A stretch of DNA of 64,000 nt from Ceratodon purpureus (taxonomy: Eukaryota > Streptophyta > Bryopsida > Pseudoditrichales > Ditrichaceae): contig CM026431.1 in the NCBI GenBank assembly GCA_014871385.1, positions 15,417,118-15,481,117 of the forward strand. The letters run 5' to 3'. Positions 58,401-64,000 of this stretch are shown here, piece by piece. The notes beneath the pieces are model-generated. The model was given only the letters and a program-made list of their open reading frames with translations, had not been told where the DNA came from and ran no database searches. The stretch's first letter is position 1. Each line of letters begins with the position of its first letter. Position numbers and translations under genes: made by a program.

Positions 58401-59817
58401 TAAATCAACTCGTTTTATATTTCAAATTCATGCCTTCAATCTGTGGACTTATAACGATGAGTGAGGTCCATTACAATTTTCGTAATGTGGGGTGATGTTG
58501 AATATGTTTTCAGTGCATCTCCCTTGAAACTGGCAGCTACTTACTGGAAGTCGCACATGGATCGTCTCCTCATAATGAAGGATGAAGTAAGAACTCATGG
58601 CACTGTGCACGAGGATCAGGATTCAGTGTACCAAAAGCTTGAACAGCTGATAAATTTGTTCTACAGAGCTGTTGATGCGGAAAAGAATGATGATGAGGTG
58701 TGTATTTGTACTCCATCTTTACAGTGGTGCACATTGTCTCAATGTTAGCTTTCGATCTCCACGTGTTAATATGCCTTGCCATTTTAGTTGTTACTAATTG
58801 TACCCATAGCTTGGTAATGGGTTCTGACTTGTCTTCTTTTGATCTTGGCAGGTGTGGATACCTGAAGATCTGATTCCAGAGAAGCGGCCACATCATATGA
58901 GGAAAGCTTATCACAAGGACGACAATTTTTACACATCCCCCAGTGTACTTGGGCGACTCTTTGATTTGACTAACATAAGTATTGATAGTCTTGGCTGCGC
59001 TTGGGAAGGTAGTTTTATCTGGAAAGAGATTATTCTGTTTTCAATTTGTTTTCTTTTCTCATATCCCCTGTATCGATAACTGGCACAAATATGGTATTAG
59101 TTTTTCAATGTTTCTAGCACCGTTAATTGATTTGAGCATTAATGTGAATTGGATTTCAGACACGTTGGAATACGACCCCAACTTTGAACATGGGGAGTTT
59201 CGCAAACACCTCGGAGATTGGAAAGTTATGCTGAAACGATATAATGAGGAAATAAGAAGCAAGAAAACAAAGGAAGAAAGAGATGTAGTCCTGCACACAT
59301 ACCAGCAGGTAAATGTGATCAAGTTTTGTACAAGTTTAATGACCATGTATTTCAAAAGCAGAACATGATTAAAACAACATTCAAATCTTATAGTTAGTCA
59401 TCGTTGAATCATTCTGCAGTTCTCTTACGCCTTAGTTGATCTTAAGAATGATGACTGTGCAGGAAGTTTTTGCCCTTTCTCTAATGTTCATTTTACCCAA
59501 TACGTTCTCTTATATTGAGGTTTTTATTTGTTTTTGGTATTTTATATGAGAGTAAGGCATTTGATTATGAACTTTCTTTGCAGATTTATATGTTTTCAAG
59601 CCATGACAAGTTCGAAGAAGCTTCTGCTATATACTATGCCAATTATGAGCATATCAGGGAAAGATTCACTGGAAAATTTCAACCATCTCTTTACTTTGCA
59701 ATGCAAATTGCTGGTCCTCAGCTCTACAGGATCTACGCTGAAAACTTGAGTAAAGGAATAGAGCCTTACGTCATTGCGTATCCTGTAAGACGGAGAATGC
59801 TAATATCACGTCGCTAG
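52440..59817 (+). CDS. RDR: RNA-dependent RNA polymerase, RDR-gamma (RDR3/4/5) type, copy B
   Basis: Nineteen exons with the same phases as copy A (1,050 aa): 52440-52845, 53038-53293, 53425-53578, 53693-53767, 54022-54169, 54405-54455, 54591-54756, 54960-55047, 55192-55317, 55538-55615, 55893-55999, 56281-56429, 56634-56871, 57851-58079, 58234-58391, 58514-58697, 58852-59008, 59160-59308, 59584-59817. The Ser-rich head is shorter and differs in sequence from that of copy A. Core motifs are RYRLW, FTDGAGEMS, YRPSMRKV, YLMGTSDPT, VLVYKNPGKHWGDIHVFDA, FFSTQGDRPIVDEIA and the catalytic DLDGD at residues 744-748 (58038-58052). Intron 13 is 979 bp and AT-rich. The shared exon structure shows a tandem duplication; the protein divergence shows it is old. 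Both copies look functional, so subfunctionalisation is likely. Confidence 0.92.
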
Positions 59818-61319
59818 TGAATCCCAAGTTGTAAGATGGATGGCCAACATGCAGATCATCTCTTTGCGTTTGTAAGTATCTTCAAATTCTATGAGGATTG
59901 AAAGTTTCTAGGGCAATGTACATACAGATTCAGTTTTCCAAAGAGCTGCCTCGTATTTCATTGATAGCTCTTTGTGTCAGCTGCAACTACAGTAGTTTAT
60001 TGATTGTAAAGAGCACACCAGAGCCATCATATTTGTTTCACTGCATAGAACTCCATTATTTTATTTGTTGTACAGAAGTATGAAGCTCATTGAAATTGCC
60101 GTGTTTATTTTACCGACAGAAGAATAAACAGTTTTTTCACTTTTGAAAATAATTTGATCATGAGGTTACATGAAGCTTACGAAAAAATGCCTAATCTACT
60201 GATTATTGTTGGCATTAAAAAGTCTTGGATCTTGGTCCCTCAAGAGAGAAACATGAAAGATGAGGTGGAATTTGTACAGTCGGATACAACATGCTTACAA
60301 ATGTTTCCTTGGATGAAGTTTTTATATGAAAAGTTTGAAAATTCATTGTGAACTCAAAAATTATTGGATTTGAAAACCGTAAAAGTGTTTTGAAATCAAA
60401 TTGGAGTGTACTACAATATTGTGATGAAATATCAATACCTTTTGTGATATCATTCATCATATTACAATAACTTTATACACCATCTAACTTCAACTACTCC
60501 TATCTTTTGTTTCAACTCTTCAATCACATGTTTGTAGTCTCGACGTATTACATGTCTAGCTTGCACGCTTCATTGCGTAGACATGGCACAGTTTTCATTT
60601 CCAACCTTGTAATTTGCTCAAGTCATATTTTGGAAGGGACATGTGATGATGTAAGGTTTGTCTCTCTTTCATTGCAAGGTGTTTGCTCTTTAGAGACACC
60701 TTTGAAGTAAAACAAGTCTTTAAAGCATGCTAACTGAAATAAGATTCTTGATTGTAATATGCATTTATAATAAGTAACTTATAAATATTCACATTATTTG
60801 GTTATTCTAACCTTTCATTTTTTGAAATTTTGAAATTTTAAAAATAAAAATGATTTCTTGACAAATGAGCTACTTAATTGAGGTATACAACTAGTAATTT
60901 GAATGTTAAATTATAAGAATTTCTTTAATTGCCTTTAAATTTTGAATATTTGATGAAAAGAAGGTAAATTATTAAAAGATTAATCTTTGAATTATATATG
61001 TATCTAAATAGAGACTTACAAAAAAGTATAATTTGATGACCTTCATTTTAGCAATAGAATTTGAAGCTTCTAGTTCCCAAAATTAGAAACACAAAAGAAA
61101 AAATAAACAAATTGCGATTTTAATTTGACTTTCAACTTTTAAGTTATTTAAAGTAAAAGACTTGTGGTTTCAAAATCTAATAGATAGAGGATACATGATA
61201 AGAGTAGCATTGAACATTTTTGTTTTAAGAATATCATACATATATATTCATTTTTGGCTCTAACAAATAAAATGTTTTATTTTATTTTATAAATAACTAT
61301 CATTATTTGATATATAGTG

Positions 61320-61380
<61 letters not shown>

Positions 61381-61607
61381 CTTTAACAACTTTTGTTTTT
61401 GAATCCACTTTTAGTTTTAAAAATACTTTTTTAATATATTTATACAAGTTTAACTTCATTATATAAGATCTACATCACACAAGATCATTTTATATTATTC
61501 AAAGTATAAGACTTGTGACCATTTTCATTGGTTTTCCATGTTTTGAATAGAATAAATTCATGTCATAAACTGAAACAAGTTGATCTTATTACGTGAATTA
61601 TCACACA
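59818..61607. other. Intergenic AT-rich DNA with a (TA)n microsatellite at 61318-61376
   Basis: The 3' flank of RDR copy B is followed by AT-rich sequence. The TA tract is ~55 bp long and ends 230 bp before the F-box gene. No gene was recognised. Confidence 0.6.
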
Positions 61608-62840
61608 ATGGCTGCATTATGGAGTCAACTCCCTTTGGACGTTGTTGAACAAGTATTATCTTTTTTACCAATGCCGGATTTGTGTAGATATTGCACTACG
61701 TGCACAACATGGAATGAGCTCATCAACAATTCCGCCTTTAGTATGCTACATGTGCGCAATAGAAATAAACATTCATCCTTTATAGCAATACATTCTATTA
61801 CCTTTTCCAATCAAAATGGACATAAAGTGTATATTGAAGAGAGCCAAGTATTGTGTTTCCTTGATATTAACGCAAAGAAATGGTACTCGATGAAACCTCG
61901 TGATGCTCTTGAAACACAATTCCTATTTGACCCTGAATACTTTAAAATTATGGCAATGGATCGGGGTCTTGTGCTTCTCAAAGTTTCTAAGAGAGCTCCT
62001 AAACTATGTCATCATGAAAGTGGTTGTACACAACTATGTTTATGGAATCCTATAAAAAACATTAAGATTGAATTGCCATGTGTACCAAATTATAGCCATG
62101 TTCATTCCTCTTCACTCGTAAATTTTGTTGTCGATGACATTGCCGAGACTTTCAAGGTATTTGTTATAAAACGATATTGGGAAAGTCGTGTGGTGGTTAT
62201 ATATGATTCCGTTATGAAGGAGTGGAAGGTGTCAAGCAAAGTTGAAATGAACAATATACGGATGTGTATTATCACGTCAAATATTGTATTTCAAAATCTT
62301 CTATATATTTTATGTTTTGCTTATGATGTAAATCCTCGTTCACATGATCACTATGAATTATGGAGGTACAACTTTGTTGCAGATATTTGGGAAAGATTAC
62401 ATTTTGCGGAGGGTTGCTTTGTTGAACGTGATTACATAAAGAATGGACTAAATGAACAATTCATTGTAAGCGGCGAGCTTCTTTTTGTTACCTATTGGCA
62501 TGATTCACAAAAAGTATTTGAAGTGCATGAAATTGATATCCGAAGTAGGTCCACAAAGGTATTGTTGACATGGACAAGAGTTCACATTATGGATGTTTTT
62601 GATATAGATGCTCATAACATATGTACAATTGATTTCAATAGCATATATACTATTGGTTTCAATAAGTCCCTCATGCTCGTATCCAATTTATCAAAAAATA
62701 TTGTTACTTTTGATGTAGAAACAAAAAAGACTAATTTTGAGTGGCCTCAACTTCCTTTAAGAAAATTAAAGCTCGAAAATGAGAGTTGTTCATTGATGGG
62801 GAAACAAATGGATTTTCTTCTTCCGGGTACACTTAAGTAA
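61608..62840 (+). CDS. F-box protein, kelch-type, single exon
   Basis: A 410-aa intronless ORF from ATG 61608 (MAALWSQLP). Residues ~4-45 are a clear F-box (LPLDVVEQVLSFLPMPDLCR, TTWNELINN), the segment that binds SKP1 in SCF ubiquitin ligases. The remainder has the loose beta-propeller pattern of plant F-box/kelch proteins (LCLWNPIKNIKIELP, VVVIYDSVMKEWKV, YELWRYNFVADIWERL). The substrate is unknown. Codon use is AT-rich, like the surrounding DNA and unlike the RDR genes, consistent with a fast-evolving, tandem-expanding or retrocopied family member. No poly(A) or target duplication was noticed. Confidence 0.88.
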   Translation: MAALWSQLPLDVVEQVLSFLPMPDLCRYCTTCTTWNELINNSAFSMLHVRNRNKHSSFIAIHSITFSNQNGHKVYIEESQVLCFLDINAKKWYSMKPRDALETQFLFDPEYFKIMAMDRGLVLLKVSKRAPKLCHHESGCTQLCLWNPIKNIKIELPCVPNYSHVHSSSLVNFVVDDIAETFKVFVIKRYWESRVVVIYDSVMKEWKVSSKVEMNNIRMCIITSNIVFQNLLYILCFAYDVNPRSHDHYELWRYNFVADIWERLHFAEGCFVERDYIKNGLNEQFIVSGELLFVTYWHDSQKVFEVHEIDIRSRSTKVLLTWTRVHIMDVFDIDAHNICTIDFNSIYTIGFNKSLMLVSNLSKNIVTFDVETKKTNFEWPQLPLRKLKLENESCSLMGKQMDFLLPGTLK

Positions 62841-64000
62841 CCAATTATGTCATTTGATGTAGAATTTACTTTGTATGTAATAAAGTGTTTATTTTAAACA
62901 CCCTTAATTAAATGTATCTTGATAAAACTTACTTTGTATATTATTTATTATCGCTCAGCATATATATCTTGGAAAAATCCACAAGTGAGGACATATGTCC
63001 ATAGAACGACCTAAAAACTCTTAGAATCTAAATTCCTAATGCCTAGATGGGGCTAGTTCCAAGAAGGGTTTTAGTGAAAACCGTCACAGTTTCAATCTAT
63101 TCCAAAATACAAAATTGTAAACCTTCGATTTGGAAATACAAATTTTTAATCAGCCCATATTAAAATACCCGGAAACTGGCAACAGGCGGTCACACCTACT
63201 CCCACACCCTTCATCCCAGAAACGCTAACCTGGACCCACCACAACCCAAGCGCGAACGCCACCTGGGAGCCCCTTCCACAGGCCATGTGGAGCCCACGTG
63301 TCTCCCCCTTCCTCCACCTGGCAGCCGACGTGTCACCCCGCTGACCCCTTCAACGTATCCCAGAACTCTGCCCATATCAACGCTGCCCCGAAACAAGTCA
63401 CTCAAACCCCAAAACCACCTTTATCTACACCAGACCTACATTTACTTGATCAAAAATCTATAATATCCCTAAAAAGTCTTTTTTGCGCGTTGTGACGGCT
63501 TTGGGTATACTCCCCTCATTGCACTGTTCCACACAACAACAAGACCTGGTGCATAGCTTCGGAACTTTGACTCCAGATCTTACGATATTATTCTACTTTT
63601 ACAAAAAAGCAAAAGGAAAAAAAACACTCAAACTACACTACAAAACAATTGTTAATTTCTAAAAAAATGATCCTATTTGATTCTCAAACTATTCCCCACT
63701 GATTCCCAAAAAATACCAAAATTTCACTGGAATCAAGCCCCTGGTTTTCAGAGATGGTCGCTCATTTGCAACAATGGTCGGTGGCCACTTGGATCACGGA
63801 GAGAGCCACATGATGACGAGTTAACATGATCAGAAACTTCGCAGAGATCAGCCACTTGACTTGAAATTGAGTATAAATCAGTGGCTTGTTCGGAGTGTTT
63901 TTCATCAGAATTGAAGGCTGAGTCAGGTGAAGATAAGTTATTCGATCAAGTTTGTTTTGGAAGAAGCTGTTTGGAGAGTTGAAGGTGCCGGTTTTGGTCT
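62841..64000. other. Intergenic to window end
   Basis: A GC-rich block at 63180-63420 contains a short Gly/Arg-rich minus ORF that I consider fortuitous. The last 300 bp look like the promoter or leader of a gene beyond the window, but no start is visible. Confidence 0.35.

Noticed and set aside
61277..61459. Second Ile-Tyr repeat ORF
   Set aside because: Same cause, at the (TA)n tract before the F-box gene.
63211..63495. Gly/Arg-rich and Pro-rich ORFs near the window end
   Set aside because: Short, both strands open by GC composition, no family pattern.

Overview
The window is nuclear DNA of a land plant, most like a bryophyte-grade genome such as a moss; I cannot name a genus. Support comes from plant GT-AG introns of roughly 100-300 bp, AT-rich intergenic DNA full of microsatellites, plant gene families (an organelle-targeted MutS2, a TORNADO1-like LRR-Roc-COR protein, RDR-gamma RNA-dependent RNA polymerases, an F-box protein) and plant-type hAT, Harbinger and pogo/Tigger transposons. 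All exon models below were built by eye from splice signals, reading phase and remembered family conservation. No search was run.

Layout. 1-6.1 kb: a plus-strand transposon-like protein, open at the window edge, converges on a minus-strand unit that encodes a RING-like/coiled-coil nuclear protein and, directly downstream, a SUVR4-like SET histone methyltransferase. Both flanks and the large intron are packed with GTAC tetranucleotides. 6.1-8.6 kb: AT-rich DNA carrying a diverged ~220 bp tandem repeat. 8.8-13.7 kb: a complete 16-exon MUTS2 gene (857 aa, minus) with two small internal duplications, followed upstream by two minisatellites. 15.8-20.3 kb: a three-exon LRR-Roc-COR gene (1,336 aa, minus). 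22.1-25.7 kb: an apparently intact hAT transposase ORF. 28.0-30.5 kb: a strongly strand-asymmetric (A/C-rich on plus) block that may hold a minus-strand gene of unknown family, plus a SINE-like head. 30.9-31.4 kb: a broken ORF. 32.4-33.3 kb: a dead PIF/Harbinger transposase. 36.0-39.9 kb: a complete pogo/Tigger-type element bounded by perfect 22-bp terminal inverted repeats but with a broken transposase gene. 40-43 kb: AT-rich DNA and simple repeats. 43.8-50.9 and 52.4-59.8 kb: two tandem RDR genes with identical 19-exon architecture (1,080 and 1,050 aa). 61.6-62.8 kb: an intronless F-box gene.

Functional reading. The host genes concern organelle DNA maintenance (MUTS2), GTPase-linked signalling (LRR-Roc-COR), small-RNA silencing (two RDRs) and protein turnover (F-box). 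The rest is transposable elements at different stages of decay. The first 6 kb is the most unusual part: a chromatin-silencing-type methyltransferase sits in, or is fused to, a unit that looks transposon-associated.
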